A stretch of DNA of 64,000 nucleotides from Planotetraspora phitsanulokensis (GCF_016863295.1 NZ_BOOP01000003.1:310001-374000); one strand, 5' to 3'. Counted from the first letter of the stretch, positions 40,093 through 48,653 are shown. The notes: generated from the letters alone by a model not told the origin. Numbers and translations: made by a program.

Positions 40093-40209
40093 GGCAATGC
40101 AGAGGGAGCGACGTTGCCTGCTGGCCGGCGAGATGCGTCGCCTGTCACCGGCGCAGCGCACTCGACGTTGTGCCCGCGCGTCCGCCCGTCCGAGGCTAAT
40201 GTCGTCGAT

Positions 40210-40893
40210 ATGGGCGAGTTTGTGACGGTGTCTGCCTTCCGAACGCAGGACACCGAAGCGGTGCGGGATGCAGTGATCGGGTTCTTCTCCGCACACTCGT
40301 GGCCCGCCGAGCCCTTACACAGTGCCGGTCCGGTGACTGAAGACGACGTGCTGATCTATCCCCCGGTGAACGGGTGGACGGTCGTCATGTGGTCCGGCTA
40401 CTTCACCGAACTTGCGGCAGTGGAGTACATCTCCCGGCAGCTCGGCATCGTGACGAGCACCGTGCGCATTCACGACGGTGACTACTGGAGCCACGCACTG
40501 CTGCGCGACGGCGTCGTGCTGGACCGGTTCGCGACCATGCCGGACTACTTCACCGATGATCCAGACGAGATCGCCCGTCTCCGCGCCAAGTACGCCGGGC
40601 AGCCGGCCGTCGTCGCCGAGGCGATCGGCCGTCCAGTGGAACAGGTGGCGCCCTACCTCGTGCAGGTGAACCTGGAAGACGGCGAGGACGAGGACGGCTA
40701 CTACGTCGACGAGCCGGAGCTGGGCAAGGCGTTTCCAGACGACGAGTTCGAGCTGGACTCCCCCTGGGTGTTCGTCGACTTCTGGAAACGGCTCGGCCCT
40801 CGCTACCCGGAGGACCCGTCGGCATACCTGGTACGGATCCGGCCGGCCTCCGGCTGGTCGAACAAGCTCCCCACCGGCGACGCCGAGCTCTGA
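40210..40893 (+). CDS. Hypothetical cytosolic protein, SUKH-associated
   Basis: A 227-residue acidic protein without membrane segments. ATG 40210 is chosen because codon use upstream is poor. It begins FVTVSAFRTQDTEAVRDAVI and has an Asp/Glu-rich central stretch (LEDGEDEDGYYVDEPELGKA). The order resembles small actinobacterial proteins that sit beside SMI1/KNR4 (SUKH) genes, but I cannot assign a family. It is followed after 34 bases by a SUKH-domain protein, and the pair may be immunity-like proteins; no toxin gene is visible. Confidence 0.65.
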   Translation: MGEFVTVSAFRTQDTEAVRDAVIGFFSAHSWPAEPLHSAGPVTEDDVLIYPPVNGWTVVMWSGYFTELAAVEYISRQLGIVTSTVRIHDGDYWSHALLRDGVVLDRFATMPDYFTDDPDEIARLRAKYAGQPAVVAEAIGRPVEQVAPYLVQVNLEDGEDEDGYYVDEPELGKAFPDDEFELDSPWVFVDFWKRLGPRYPEDPSAYLVRIRPASGWSNKLPTGDAEL

Positions 40894-40927
40894 CGAGCGC
40901 ACCGGATGCGACCGGAACGGATACACC

Positions 40928-42109
40928 ATGGCATCTACTGACGGCGCACGTTCTGTTGAGCAGTGGCGCCGCTATCTCGCCGAGTACAGCGCCGACGTGT
41001 TGCGGGTCGCTCGCGAGGACGAGCTGCACGAGGTCAGCGACGTGCAGCGGGCCGCTGGTTGGCTGGGCTTCGACGGCGCCGGCGAGGGCAGGCTCGCTGC
41101 GCTCGAGCAGCGTCTCGGCACTCGCCTGCCGCGGAGCTACCGGTCGTTCCTCGCAGCGTCGGACGGGTGGCTCAACATCGGCCCGTTCATGTGGACGATG
41201 CGCACCAGCGGCGACGTCGGCTGGCTCCGTGATGTCGATGCTGATTTGTGGAAGATCCTCCGGGAGGAGGCCACGCCTGAGGAAACCGCGCTCGTGGACC
41301 GTGCGCTGCTGGTCTCCGGTGATGGCGACGCCCAGTACTGGCTGCTCGACCCCGGTGATGTGTCGGCCGACGGCGAATGGGCGGCGTACGTCTGGGCCAG
41401 TTGGTATCCCGGTCTCGGGGACCGATACCACTCGTTCGCCGCGTTGGTGGACGCTGAACGCGCGTCCTTCGAAGACCTGAGCGGGCGCGATGGCCGTCCG
41501 CTTCACCCGGACGGTGCGGACGACCTGGTGGCCGAGGGTCGCGAACGGGCCCTGCAGGGCGATGTCCGCGCCGCCGTGGACGCTTTCGCGCGCGCTGCCG
41601 TCAATGGCTCGGGCGCCGGTGCGTACCTGGCCGTCATCCTGAACGCGTTCCTCGATCCGAACCACACCCACCACGAGATCCGCAACAACATCTTCGGCCA
41701 CCCGCACGTGCTCGAGGCGGTCGGTCTCGAGCAGGTGCGCGCCGAAGCCGTGCCGCTGTTCCTGTACGGGCTGGCCCGCAGCGGATCATCGGTTGCCCCG
41801 TATCGCCGGCTCCTCTCCGGGATCCTGACCGACGGGGAGATCGAGCGCATCGACGCGCTCGTCCCGCCATTGCTGCCCGAGCCGCCAGATTTCCAGACGG
41901 CGCTGCACCAAGCGCGCACCCTCGCACGAGATGGCGCCGCCGACCGGGCTTGGGCCGTCCTGGAAGCCGCCCTGCCCCAGTGGCACTCCGACTCCCCGTA
42001 CCGCATCGCGCCAGTCGTACTGCTCACCGACCCGACGCTGCGCGACCTGGTCACTCCCGAGCGAGCCCGAACCATCGTCACCGTACCGCGCGGCAACGAA
42101 GACTCCTGA
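40928..42109 (+). CDS. SMI1/KNR4 (SUKH) family protein
   Basis: A 393-residue protein. The N-terminal 190 residues form a SUKH domain: GEGRLAALEQRLGTRLPRSY, then RSFLAASDGWLNIGPFMWTM, and later DGDAQYWLLDPGDV and YPGLGDRYHSFAALVDAERA. The C-terminal half is helical with repeats of the kind LAVILNAFLDPN and LPEPPDFQTALHQARTLARD, resembling tetratricopeptide-type helices. SUKH proteins are frequent immunity factors against nucleic-acid-targeting toxins. Here no adjacent toxin, Rhs or ESX gene exists, so an orphan immunity or housekeeping role is equally possible. Confidence 0.85.
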   Translation: MASTDGARSVEQWRRYLAEYSADVLRVAREDELHEVSDVQRAAGWLGFDGAGEGRLAALEQRLGTRLPRSYRSFLAASDGWLNIGPFMWTMRTSGDVGWLRDVDADLWKILREEATPEETALVDRALLVSGDGDAQYWLLDPGDVSADGEWAAYVWASWYPGLGDRYHSFAALVDAERASFEDLSGRDGRPLHPDGADDLVAEGRERALQGDVRAAVDAFARAAVNGSGAGAYLAVILNAFLDPNHTHHEIRNNIFGHPHVLEAVGLEQVRAEAVPLFLYGLARSGSSVAPYRRLLSGILTDGEIERIDALVPPLLPEPPDFQTALHQARTLARDGAADRAWAVLEAALPQWHSDSPYRIAPVVLLTDPTLRDLVTPERARTIVTVPRGNEDS

Positions 42110-42171
42110 CAACTCGCGCTCGGCACGGCGACTGGCCGCACGGCCCGCCGAGTCGATCGGCGGGAAAATGG

Positions 42172-42343
42172 TTGGACGGGACGACGTTCGGGCCGATAGT
42201 TTGCCGCAGACCGTGACATCACGCGAGGAGGTGAGACCCATGAACGCTGTATCGATGTGGGTGCTCCCCTCGTCACGGTCGGGCGATTGACGTAGGTGTC
42301 GCCGGGAGCGCCGCGAAAAGGCAATCCCGAAAGGCAACGACCT
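42172..42343 (+). promoter_or_regulatory. Promoter with leader-peptide attenuator candidate
   Basis: TTGGAC (42172-42177), 17-base spacer, GATAGT (42195-42200) forms a good promoter. The leader contains a 16-codon ORF and, overlapping its end, GGCGA paired to TCGCC, then CGGGA-gcgcc...ggc-aaTCCCG just before the ribosome site of the GNAT gene. This arrangement is that of ribosome-controlled attenuation, as in antibiotic-resistance leaders. Confidence 0.5.
42240..42290 (+). CDS. 16-residue leader peptide upstream of GNAT
   Basis: ATG 42240 follows a near-ideal ribosome site (GAGGAGGTGA) and encodes MNAVSMWVLPSSRSGD, then TGA. It is too short for a functional enzyme and lies 54 bases before the acetyltransferase ORF in the same transcript. 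A strong initiation signal on a tiny ORF before a possible resistance gene is the signature of translational attenuation; the peptide sequence itself is not one I recognise. Confidence 0.55.
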   Translation: MNAVSMWVLPSSRSGD

Positions 42344-43141
42344 ATGAATTCTGCGCATTTAAGTTCGGGCATGGGTGAGCATGCCGTAGTGATCACGCGG
42401 GTCGCGGAGAGGCAATGGCACGCTGTGGAGGACGACCGGGTGGTCGGCCGCGGCGATACTGCACGCAGGCCCGACGGACGGATCTTTCTCAGCGTCGACG
42501 CGTGGCACGACGCGGTCTTCGACCAGCTCGCCGATGCCATGCTGGCGGACCTGCCGAAGCCGTTGTACACGGTGGTCGACGAGGCTGACCTCGACCTGAC
42601 GTCCAACTGGGAGCGAGCCGGCTTCACGACCCGACGTCGCGAGTGGGAGTACCTCGTGCCCACCGACCCGCGGGTCACGGGACTCGGCTCAGTGTCACCG
42701 CCGTCAGGCGTGACGATGGTGGCCGTCGGCGAGGCGGAGGAGGGCCCTCTGCGCGAGTTGGACCGCGTGATTCGCCACGAAGTCGAGGCCACCGTCGGAT
42801 GGCAGGAGATGCCGGCTGAGGTGTTGCCCCGCCCGGACGGCGCCACCCTGCTGGACCCGTCGAAGTACGCGGTGGCAGCACAGTCCGATGAATACGTGGG
42901 ACTGGTCCGGGTGGGGCCGGTGATCCGGCAGCCCCGGATCGGGCTGATCGCAGTCCGGTCCGACCAGCACCGCCGCGGCATCGCTCGGGCGCTGCTCGCC
43001 CACGTGCTGGGTTCGCTGCACCGCTGCGGAATCGAAACGGCATCGGCCGACGTCAACGAATCCAACAAGGGGGCCATGGCGCTGTTCGAGGGCGTCGGCG
43101 CCCGGCGTGCGAGCAGCAACCTGGAGTTGGTCCTCCGCTGA
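42344..43141 (+). CDS. GNAT-family N-acetyltransferase
   Basis: A 265-residue protein. The C-terminal acetyltransferase domain has [20 protein letters not shown] (acetyl-CoA motif) and [20 protein letters not shown]. The N-terminal half ([20 protein letters not shown], then [20 protein letters not shown]) looks like a degenerate second GNAT unit, as in tandem-domain aminoglycoside- or mycothiol-type acetyltransferases. ATG 42344 follows AAAGG. The leader peptide and promoter upstream suggest induction by a ribosome-targeting compound, which is inference. Confidence 0.85.
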   Translation: MNSAHLSSGMGEHAVVITRVAERQWHAVEDDRVVGRGDTARRPDGRIFLSVDAWHDAVFDQLADAMLADLPKPLYTVVDEADLDLTSNWERAGFTTRRREWEYLVPTDPRVTGLGSVSPPSGVTMVAVGEAEEGPLRELDRVIRHEVEATVGWQEMPAEVLPRPDGATLLDPSKYAVAAQSDEYVGLVRVGPVIRQPRIGLIAVRSDQHRRGIARALLAHVLGSLHRCGIETASADVNESNKGAMALFEGVGARRASSNLELVLR

Positions 43142-43359
43142 CGCCCACCGCATCACCGCGCGAGGGGACCAGGCCGGAAGCACACGCGGCACAGGCCGAC
43201 CTGATGAGCGACCATCGATTCCCTCAGCGCGGGGGACGGCCGGTCGCAGCCCACCGTCCGCGACAACCGCGTCTACCGAGGCGCCTCGATCACGGGTGCG
43301 TCAACGGATTTCGTTTCATCACCGACCTCACAGTCACCGACCGGAGAAGTGCGAGAAAT

Positions 43360-43584
43360 ATGGCAAGAGCAGCAGACGGCATCGAAGTAGAGGGCACCGT
43401 CATCGAGTGCCTGCGCAACGCCACCTTCCGGGTGGAACTCCAGAACGGGCACAAGGTGCTCGCGCACATCAGCGGGAAAATACGGAAGAACTACATCAAG
43501 ATCTTGCCGTACGACCGGGTGCTGGTGGAGCTCAGCCCGTACGACCTCAATCGCGGCCGGATCCTTTTCCGATACAGGACGTAG
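43360..43584 (+). CDS. infA: Translation initiation factor IF-1 (paralogue)
   Basis: A 74-residue OB-fold protein with the IF-1 sequence throughout: [40 protein letters not shown] and [20 protein letters not shown] ending in RYRT. IF-1 blocks the ribosomal A-site during initiation. The chromosomal housekeeping infA normally lies with rpmJ, rpsM and rpsK; none is here, and substitutions such as Cys in IECLRN and IRKNYIK for MRMHYIR mark this as a divergent second copy. ATG 43360 has GGAGAAG. The 220 bases upstream contain no gene. Confidence 0.92.
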   Translation: MARAADGIEVEGTVIECLRNATFRVELQNGHKVLAHISGKIRKNYIKILPYDRVLVELSPYDLNRGRILFRYRT

Positions 43585-43827
43585 CGGCCACCGTTGGAAG
43601 GCCGGAAGCGCCGGATCTCTTGAAGCCGGCGAAAACAGAGCTCGACCTGAGGCCGCTGCACGGACAGCGGCTTCAGGTTCCGCTCGGCGCATCCGAAGAT
43701 CGAACTCGGTGTACATCCGAGACGTCCCCATGTAGCGGGCAAGGTGGGCAACGGTCGCCATCCGCACCGGATCAGCGTACCGACCGCCCACCATGCGGCA
43801 TCGCCGGACGTTCCGCCGGGAGCCGCC

Positions 43828-43833
43828 TACGCT
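43828..43833 (+). promoter_or_regulatory. -10 box setting a leaderless start
   Basis: TACGCT lies six bases before GTG 43840 of the YjbR-like gene. With no ribosome site present, the mRNA probably begins at the start codon. Confidence 0.45.
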
Positions 43834-43839
43834 GAGGCT

Positions 43840-44268
43840 GTGTCCGATGATGACGGAAGCCGGCCGGCCCGTGTCGAGGACGTGCACGAGCTGGCTCTAG
43901 CCATGCCGCACGTCACCGTCGAGTACGGGACCGGCGGCAATCCGGTCTACCAAGTGGGTGGGAAGTCGTTCGTCTTCTTCCGCAACCCCCGGCCGGATGC
44001 GGTCGACCCTGACACCGGGGAGCGCTATGCGGATGTGATCGTCTTCTGGGTCGAGTCCGAGGCGGACAAGCAGGCGCTGGTTCAGGACGAGGCGTCGCAG
44101 TTCTTCACGACCGCGCACTTCGATGGTCACCCGTCGGTGTTGCTGCGGGCCAGTCGGATCGGTGAGCTCACCCGGAACGAGCTGGCCGAGGTGGTCCAGG
44201 ACGCGTGGCTGTCGCGCGCATCAGCGCGCAGAGCGGCAGCCTGGCTCCGCACACATGATCCAGCATGA
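43840..44268 (+). CDS. MmcQ/YjbR-family DNA-binding-like protein
   Basis: A 142-residue protein of the MmcQ/YjbR family (CyaY-like fold): EDVHELALAMPHVTVEYGTG, YQVGGKSFVFFRNPRP, then ASQFFTTAHFDGHPSVLLRA and ELAEVVQDAWLSRASARRAA. The family binds DNA in some members but its role is unsettled. GTG 43840 is chosen because a -10 box (43828-43833) fixes the transcript start there. It is convergent with the secreted-protein gene across a strong hairpin. Confidence 0.87.
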   Translation: MSDDDGSRPARVEDVHELALAMPHVTVEYGTGGNPVYQVGGKSFVFFRNPRPDAVDPDTGERYADVIVFWVESEADKQALVQDEASQFFTTAHFDGHPSVLLRASRIGELTRNELAEVVQDAWLSRASARRAAAWLRTHDPA

Positions 44269-44343
44269 TCAAACCCTGATCCCCGGCGCGAGACGGCGTC
44301 CAGGTCGGCGAGGTTCAGGGGCCGAACGGCCAGCGGGAACGCC

Positions 44344-44366
44344 GGGCATCCCACGAAGGGATGCCC
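44344..44366. terminator. Bidirectional terminator hairpin
   Basis: GGGCATCCC-acgaa-GGGATGCCC, a perfect nine-base-pair stem with a five-base loop, lies between the convergent YjbR-like and secreted-protein genes. Confidence 0.75.
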
Positions 44367-44392
44367 TGCGCCCGAAGGTATGCCGTCAGTCC

Positions 44393-45259
44393 TTACTTAC
44401 GGACGTCGACATAGACGTCGGCCGTCGTGGCCGCGCCGGTCGTGGAGTCGCCCGGGAAGTACCAGCGCCAGTAACCGTCGGTCGAGGCCTTCACGGAGGT
44501 GTTGAGACCGCCGGTGCGCTCGGTCGTGATCGACCTCACCGTGGAGTAGTTGTGCGTACCGGCCTTGCGGAACTGCAGTTGTACGGTTCGGCCGGCGTAG
44601 CCGCTGTAGGTGCCGTTGTCCCAGTCGGCACGGGTGAGCTTGCCCGTGGCACTGATCTTGCCCTTCTTCCCGGAGAGACCGGCCTTCAGCTTCGCCTCAC
44701 GCTTCACCTGTGTGGTCGTCGCGAAGTCCTGGTAGAGACGCGCGGCGGTCACATTCGCCATCCAGGGGCCGCCGGCCATGGCGTTGTGCAGGTGGCCCTT
44801 GATGTAGATCCAATTGGTGAAATCGCAGGTCATGGTGGTGGAGCTGGGGTGCGTGCAGTCATAGCGGGGGGCTATGCCGCCGATGACTCCGCCCTCGCCC
44901 TGCCACGTCCCGTGCCACAGGTTGGCGCTGATGGGGCCCGCGAAGGCGCCACTCGGGTCGGTGACGGTGAACGACATGGTGAAGGTCGAGTCTTCGGTGC
45001 CGACGACGATGTCCTTGCCGCCGTTGACGACGACGCGGTCGAAGTGCGGTTGGTCATCCGCCTTGGCGACAGGCGTGGAAGGGACCGGGGTGCTGGAAGC
45101 AGCGGCCTGGCCCGGCTCTGCCGGAACAGTGTCGGCGATAGCGACGCCACCGAGGCCACCTGCCACTGCACTGAACGTCATGGTCGTAACCGCCAACAGG
45201 CCCTTCCATGAAGACAGGGCAGTGGGCTGCATGGGGCGCGAAAAGAGTACGTTTTTCAC
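44393..45259 (-). CDS. Secreted protein, unknown function, C-terminal beta domain
   Basis: A 288-residue exported protein. GTG 45259 has AGGAGAAAAA directly upstream. The signal peptide (about residues 1-43: ALSSWKGLLAVTTMTFSAVA then GGLGGVAIAD) is followed by an Ala/Pro/Ser-rich linker, a beta domain (FDRVVVNGGKDIVVGTEDST) and a C-terminal module GKLTRADWDNGTYSGYAGRT followed by VQLQFRKAGTHNYSTVRSIT and DGYWRWYFPGDSTT. That C-terminal module is common in streptomycete secreted proteins but unnamed as far as I know. Two cysteines (DCTHPSSTTMTCDF) may form a disulfide. Confidence 0.8.
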   Translation of the reverse strand: MKNVLFSRPMQPTALSSWKGLLAVTTMTFSAVAGGLGGVAIADTVPAEPGQAAASSTPVPSTPVAKADDQPHFDRVVVNGGKDIVVGTEDSTFTMSFTVTDPSGAFAGPISANLWHGTWQGEGGVIGGIAPRYDCTHPSSTTMTCDFTNWIYIKGHLHNAMAGGPWMANVTAARLYQDFATTTQVKREAKLKAGLSGKKGKISATGKLTRADWDNGTYSGYAGRTVQLQFRKAGTHNYSTVRSITTERTGGLNTSVKASTDGYWRWYFPGDSTTGAATTADVYVDVRK

Positions 45260-45778
45260 TTTTTCTCCTAGTTTTATGCACGCGGTACGCGCGAAATGTG
45301 TTCGGTTTCAGGGTCTGCGCAGCGCTGGGATCAGGGCTGCCGTGATTCGAGGACGTCGACGCCTTGCCGGCGGCACCGGTGACCTATCGGTGAGGCAGAT
45401 GGCTCCTCACCGCATGGAACGGCGCAACGCACAGGCCGGGGTGAGGGCCGGCGAGCGGCGGTCGCATTCCGAGGTGATGGTCGAGCGCCCTAAAGGAGGG
45501 GCGTGATCAGCAGCCGCCCGGCCGAGTTCAGTTCACGGGCCAGCCGGTGTTGTCAGCTTCGACGTGACGGCTACACAGCCTGTGCACGTCAGAAATATTG
45601 AGGTCAGGCCACTGGAGGCCGTCGCCCGGGCCAAATGCACGGTGAAGGCGTCAAGGCCTGCCGCGAGCTGACCGTCTGGACTCGTGGATGCCCGGCTGGC
45701 TCGACGGGGAGGGCGGCGCCTGCCTGCTCGACGAGAACCCGACGCCTACCGGGTGCTGCCGGCGGTCAGGCGTTCTCG
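45260..45778. other. Intergenic region, no gene seen
   Basis: About 520 bases between the secreted-protein start and the cupin stop. A rightward frame near 45650-45760 reads DSWMPGWLDGEGGACLLDEN but has no start or family. I see no promoter clear enough to call; a GTTCAGTTCACGG motif at 45529-45541 resembles half an HxlR site and is not counted. Confidence 0.35.
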
Positions 45779-46291
45779 TTAAGAGAGGTCGGGGAGGTTG
45801 ACGACCTCGGCCAGCCTGATCATCGTCTCGAACCGGGCGATCTGCGCGTCGTCCGGTGGCGGCGGCGTCTCGCCGTCCCTGGCGGGCATCGCGTAGTCGG
45901 CGATGACCTGCTCGGGCCCAGCCGGGGTGAACATGAACAGCATCCTCGCCGCATGCTTGCGCTTGTTCAGGAAGCAGTGGCGGATGCCCCCTGGAACGTG
46001 AATGAAGTCACCCGCGACGGCGGTGAACCGGTGGTCCCCGTCCAGGAACTCCAGCTCGCCGTCGAGCATGTAGAAGGACTCGTCCCTCGGGTGGGCGTGC
46101 GGCTGCGGTCCCCCGCCCGCCGGGACGGTGGCCTCGATGAGGCCCAGACCGCCGTTCGTCTGCGCTCCCGTCGCCTTGATCGTGTAGACGTCGCCGACCG
46201 TCCACACGGTCGGGCCTTGCCCGGAAGGTACGTGGAGCGCGCCACGAGTGGTGTATCGAGGGTCGTCGGAAGGCTGTAAGGGAAGGCTCAC
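45779..46291 (-). CDS. Cupin-domain protein
   Basis: A 170-residue single-domain cupin. Motif 1 is GGGPQPHAHPRDESFYMLDG (His-x-His ... Glu) and motif 2 is VAGDFIHVPGGIRHCF, giving the usual three-His-one-Glu metal site. Such proteins are often quercetin-dioxygenase-like or sugar-binding. GTG 46291 follows AAGGAGC. It is divergent from an HxlR regulator gene with 119 bases between, the typical layout for a regulator-target pair. Confidence 0.88.
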   Translation of the reverse strand: MSLPLQPSDDPRYTTRGALHVPSGQGPTVWTVGDVYTIKATGAQTNGGLGLIEATVPAGGGPQPHAHPRDESFYMLDGELEFLDGDHRFTAVAGDFIHVPGGIRHCFLNKRKHAARMLFMFTPAGPEQVIADYAMPARDGETPPPPDDAQIARFETMIRLAEVVNLPDLS

Positions 46292-46410
46292 GCCAAGCTC
46301 CTTGTTGTGGTGCTGAAGGTGGTTTGGGGGGCCAGGACTAGGCTGCCGACCTCCCGAGACGCCCGCAAGAATGCAGTTTTTTGTGCGTTAGTACCTAGAA
46401 GGGAAGCGAT

Positions 46411-46788
46411 ATGGCGGAAATCGCCGAGCCGGCAGCGGAGGTGGAGTCCTCCTGCGACGAGGTCCGGAGCATCCTGTCGCGGGTGGGCGAGAAGTGGGCG
46501 CCCCAAGTGATGTCCGAGCTCCACTCCGGGCCGCGGCGCTTCAACGAGCTGCTCCGACTGGTGGCGCCTATCACTCCCCGCATGTTGACCGTCACCCTTC
46601 GCGGCCTGGAGTCCGATGGGCTGATCACCCGGACCGTGCACCCCACCGTCCCGCCCCAGGTCGAGTACGGCCTCACTCGAGCAGGGCGGAAGCTGTTCGG
46701 CATCGTCAGCGCTGTCGTGGGCTGGACCGACGAGAACCTCGCAGCAGTCCACGCCGCCCGCGCGGCGTACAAGACCACCAACGGCTGA
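46411..46788 (+). CDS. HxlR-family transcriptional regulator
   Basis: A 125-residue HxlR/DUF24 regulator: SILSRVGEKWAPQVMSELHS, then GPRRFNELLRLVAPITPRML and the wing TVHPTVPPQVEYGLTRAGRK. The conserved Cys is present early (ESSCDEVRSIL). ATG 46411 has GAAGGGAAG. It is divergent from the cupin gene and followed, 65 bases on, by an SDR; both are candidate targets. The intergenic segment GTGCGTTAGTACCTAG has partial symmetry but no convincing operator. Confidence 0.9.
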   Translation: MAEIAEPAAEVESSCDEVRSILSRVGEKWAPQVMSELHSGPRRFNELLRLVAPITPRMLTVTLRGLESDGLITRTVHPTVPPQVEYGLTRAGRKLFGIVSAVVGWTDENLAAVHAARAAYKTTNG

Positions 46789-46852
46789 CCCTCCAGCGAC
46801 TGGCGGCCGGTCGGCGGTCGGCTGGAGGTGGCAACACCCTCGGGGGGAATTG

Positions 46853-47605
46853 ATGGGACAACTCGACGGCAAGACCGCGGTGGTGACCGGCGGCTCGACG
46901 GGGATCGGTCTAGCCGGTGCCCGCCGCTTCGCCGAGGAGGGGGCCCACGTCTACCTCACCGGCCGGCGGCAGGAGGTGCTCGACGCCGCCGTCGCGTCCA
47001 TCGGACGGAAGGCGACCGGTGTCCGCGGCGACGTCGCCGTGCCGGCCGACCTGGACCGCCTCTACGAGCGGATCGCCGCGGACGGCCGCCGAGTGGACGT
47101 GCTGTACGCGAACGCCGGACTGGGCGCGGTCGCGACGCTCGCGCAGGTCACGGAGGAGCACCTCGACCTCCTGCTCGGCGTGAATGTGAAGGGCACCGTC
47201 TTCACCGTCCAGAAGGCACTGCCACTACTGAACGACCACGCCTCGATCATCCTGTCGGCCTCGATCTGGACGGTCGAGGGCCCCGAGGGCTTCGGCGTTT
47301 ATTCGGCCACGAAGGCCGCGGTGCGGTCCTTCGCCCGCACCTGGGCCAACGAGCTCAAAGGCCGGGGCATCCGGGTCAACGCCATCAGCCCAGGGACGAT
47401 CGACACGCCCGAGCTCAACAGGAACATCGACGTCGGCACGGAGCAGGGCAGGCAACTGAAGGAGTTCCTGGTCTCCCGGATCCCGCTCGGCCGGATCGGC
47501 CAGCCGGAGGACGTCGCGGACGTGGCCCTCTTCTTCGCTTCCGACCAGAGCCGTTTCGTCACCGGTACGGAACTCTTCGTGGACGGCGGCACCGTGCAGG
47601 TCTGA
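46853..47605 (+). CDS. Short-chain dehydrogenase/reductase (SDR), paralogue 3
   Basis: A 250-residue SDR very like the genes at 23308 and 27952. TGGSTGIG (12-19), LTGRRQEVLDAAVASIG, the NNAG position reads YANAG, and the catalytic segment is GVYSATKAAVRSFARTWANE. It keeps NVKGTVFTVQKALPLLND and ends GTELFVDGGTVQV. ATG 46853 follows GGGGGGAA. It lies directly downstream of an HxlR gene in the same direction, so this paralogue is under a different regulator family from the other two. Confidence 0.92.
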   Translation: MGQLDGKTAVVTGGSTGIGLAGARRFAEEGAHVYLTGRRQEVLDAAVASIGRKATGVRGDVAVPADLDRLYERIAADGRRVDVLYANAGLGAVATLAQVTEEHLDLLLGVNVKGTVFTVQKALPLLNDHASIILSASIWTVEGPEGFGVYSATKAAVRSFARTWANELKGRGIRVNAISPGTIDTPELNRNIDVGTEQGRQLKEFLVSRIPLGRIGQPEDVADVALFFASDQSRFVTGTELFVDGGTVQV

Positions 47606-47674
47606 CGCTCACGCGGTCAGGGGCTGTCCTGGCGATCATGAGAGGAGCCAGATGACGAGTGCCAAGCGCGCGTT

Positions 47675-48448
47675 TTACGCGTTCGGGTCCCAGTCTGCGA
47701 GCTGCTCCATCGGCTCGGTGTCGCCGGTGGTCTCCAGGCCGTCGAGCGGGACGCGCTCGTAGAAGTAGAGGACCAGTTCACTCGCTGCGCCTCGCATCGC
47801 CATGTCGCCCGGCTCCGCGTCGGCGGCGAGGTCGTCGCAGCGGACGCCGTCGGCGTTGAGGGTCAGGCGCCAGGAGCGGCCCTCGGTCGTGTGCAGGTCG
47901 ATGGTCGCCGGCTTGAACGGCCACGGGACGGTCGTCGCCGCGACGGTCGTCAGGAACTCGTCGACGCCCTCGACCGCGACGTCCGTCGGAAGCGGCTGTG
48001 CGGCCCCCTGGGTGAGCTGGGCGTCGTAGGTGTGGACGGCGATCTCCTGGATCTGGTGCCGGGCCACGGCTCCGCTGGTCTCCGGGGCCTGCGAGCGGCC
48101 CCACCAGGTCCAGCAGCCGCGGTCCGGGCCGGCCTCGCGCATCGCGTCGAGCATGAGCTCGGTCGACTCGGCGAGCCAGGCGTCCAGGGCTTCGCGGTCG
48201 CGGGGCGCGGTCGGGGCGCCCTTCGGGTCCGTCCTCGCCGGGGGCTCAGCGCCCGGGCCCGCCGCGACGATGGCGGCCTGGCGGCGGCGGCCGTCACCGA
48301 GGTGCTGCGCCAGTTCGCGCAGCGTCCAGTCGGGGCAGGTCGGGACCTGGACGTCAAGGTCGGGGGCGGACGCGATCGCAGCGCGGAACGCGGCCGAGCG
48401 GTCTTCGATCAGCCGCAGGACCTCGGGGAACTCCAAGATGTTTTGCAC
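47675..48448 (-). CDS. DinB-fold maleylpyruvate isomerase/TIGR03083 family protein
   Basis: A 257-residue protein with the actinobacterial mycothiol-dependent DinB fold: VPTCPDWTLRELAQHLGDGR carries the first metal His, ARHQIQEIAVHTYDAQL provides the second and third (H-x6-H), and the C-terminal MDMPI_C-like domain ends with RGAASELVLYFYERV. Members use mycothiol or bind Zn; enzymatic roles vary. GTG 48448 is preceded by a plausible start of transcription with no ribosome site, so it may be leaderless. It is convergent with SDR paralogue 3. Confidence 0.85.
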   Translation of the reverse strand: MQNILEFPEVLRLIEDRSAAFRAAIASAPDLDVQVPTCPDWTLRELAQHLGDGRRRQAAIVAAGPGAEPPARTDPKGAPTAPRDREALDAWLAESTELMLDAMREAGPDRGCWTWWGRSQAPETSGAVARHQIQEIAVHTYDAQLTQGAAQPLPTDVAVEGVDEFLTTVAATTVPWPFKPATIDLHTTEGRSWRLTLNADGVRCDDLAADAEPGDMAMRGAASELVLYFYERVPLDGLETTGDTEPMEQLADWDPNA

Positions 48449-48509
48449 GGCGGTTGTGTATCACAGCGTTCCGGCCGCCGGGTAGCGAATTTGTCGGACG
48501 AACGCGTGG

Positions 48510-48653
48510 ACGGCCGGGCGGAGCGCCGGCGCCGAAGCCGTCCTGAAACTCCGCGCACTGCTCGCCAACGGCGACTTCGACCGCTACTGGACCTACCATC
48601 TGGGCCAAGAGCACCAGCGCAACCACCAGGCCCGCTACCAACTCGCTGCTTGA
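48510..48653 (+). pseudogene. C-terminal remnant of an ISKra4-type transposase
   Basis: A frame without start reads [20 protein letters not shown], then [20 protein letters not shown] and LAA before TGA at 48651. The string [20 protein letters not shown] is characteristic of the C-terminus of ISKra4-family transposases in actinomycetes. Only about 45 codons remain, with no catalytic domain and no inverted repeats, so this is a dead fragment. Confidence 0.65.

Noticed and set aside
45529-45541. GTTCAGTTCACGG as a fifth HxlR operator
   Set aside because: Only one half-site matches and the spacing is wrong.
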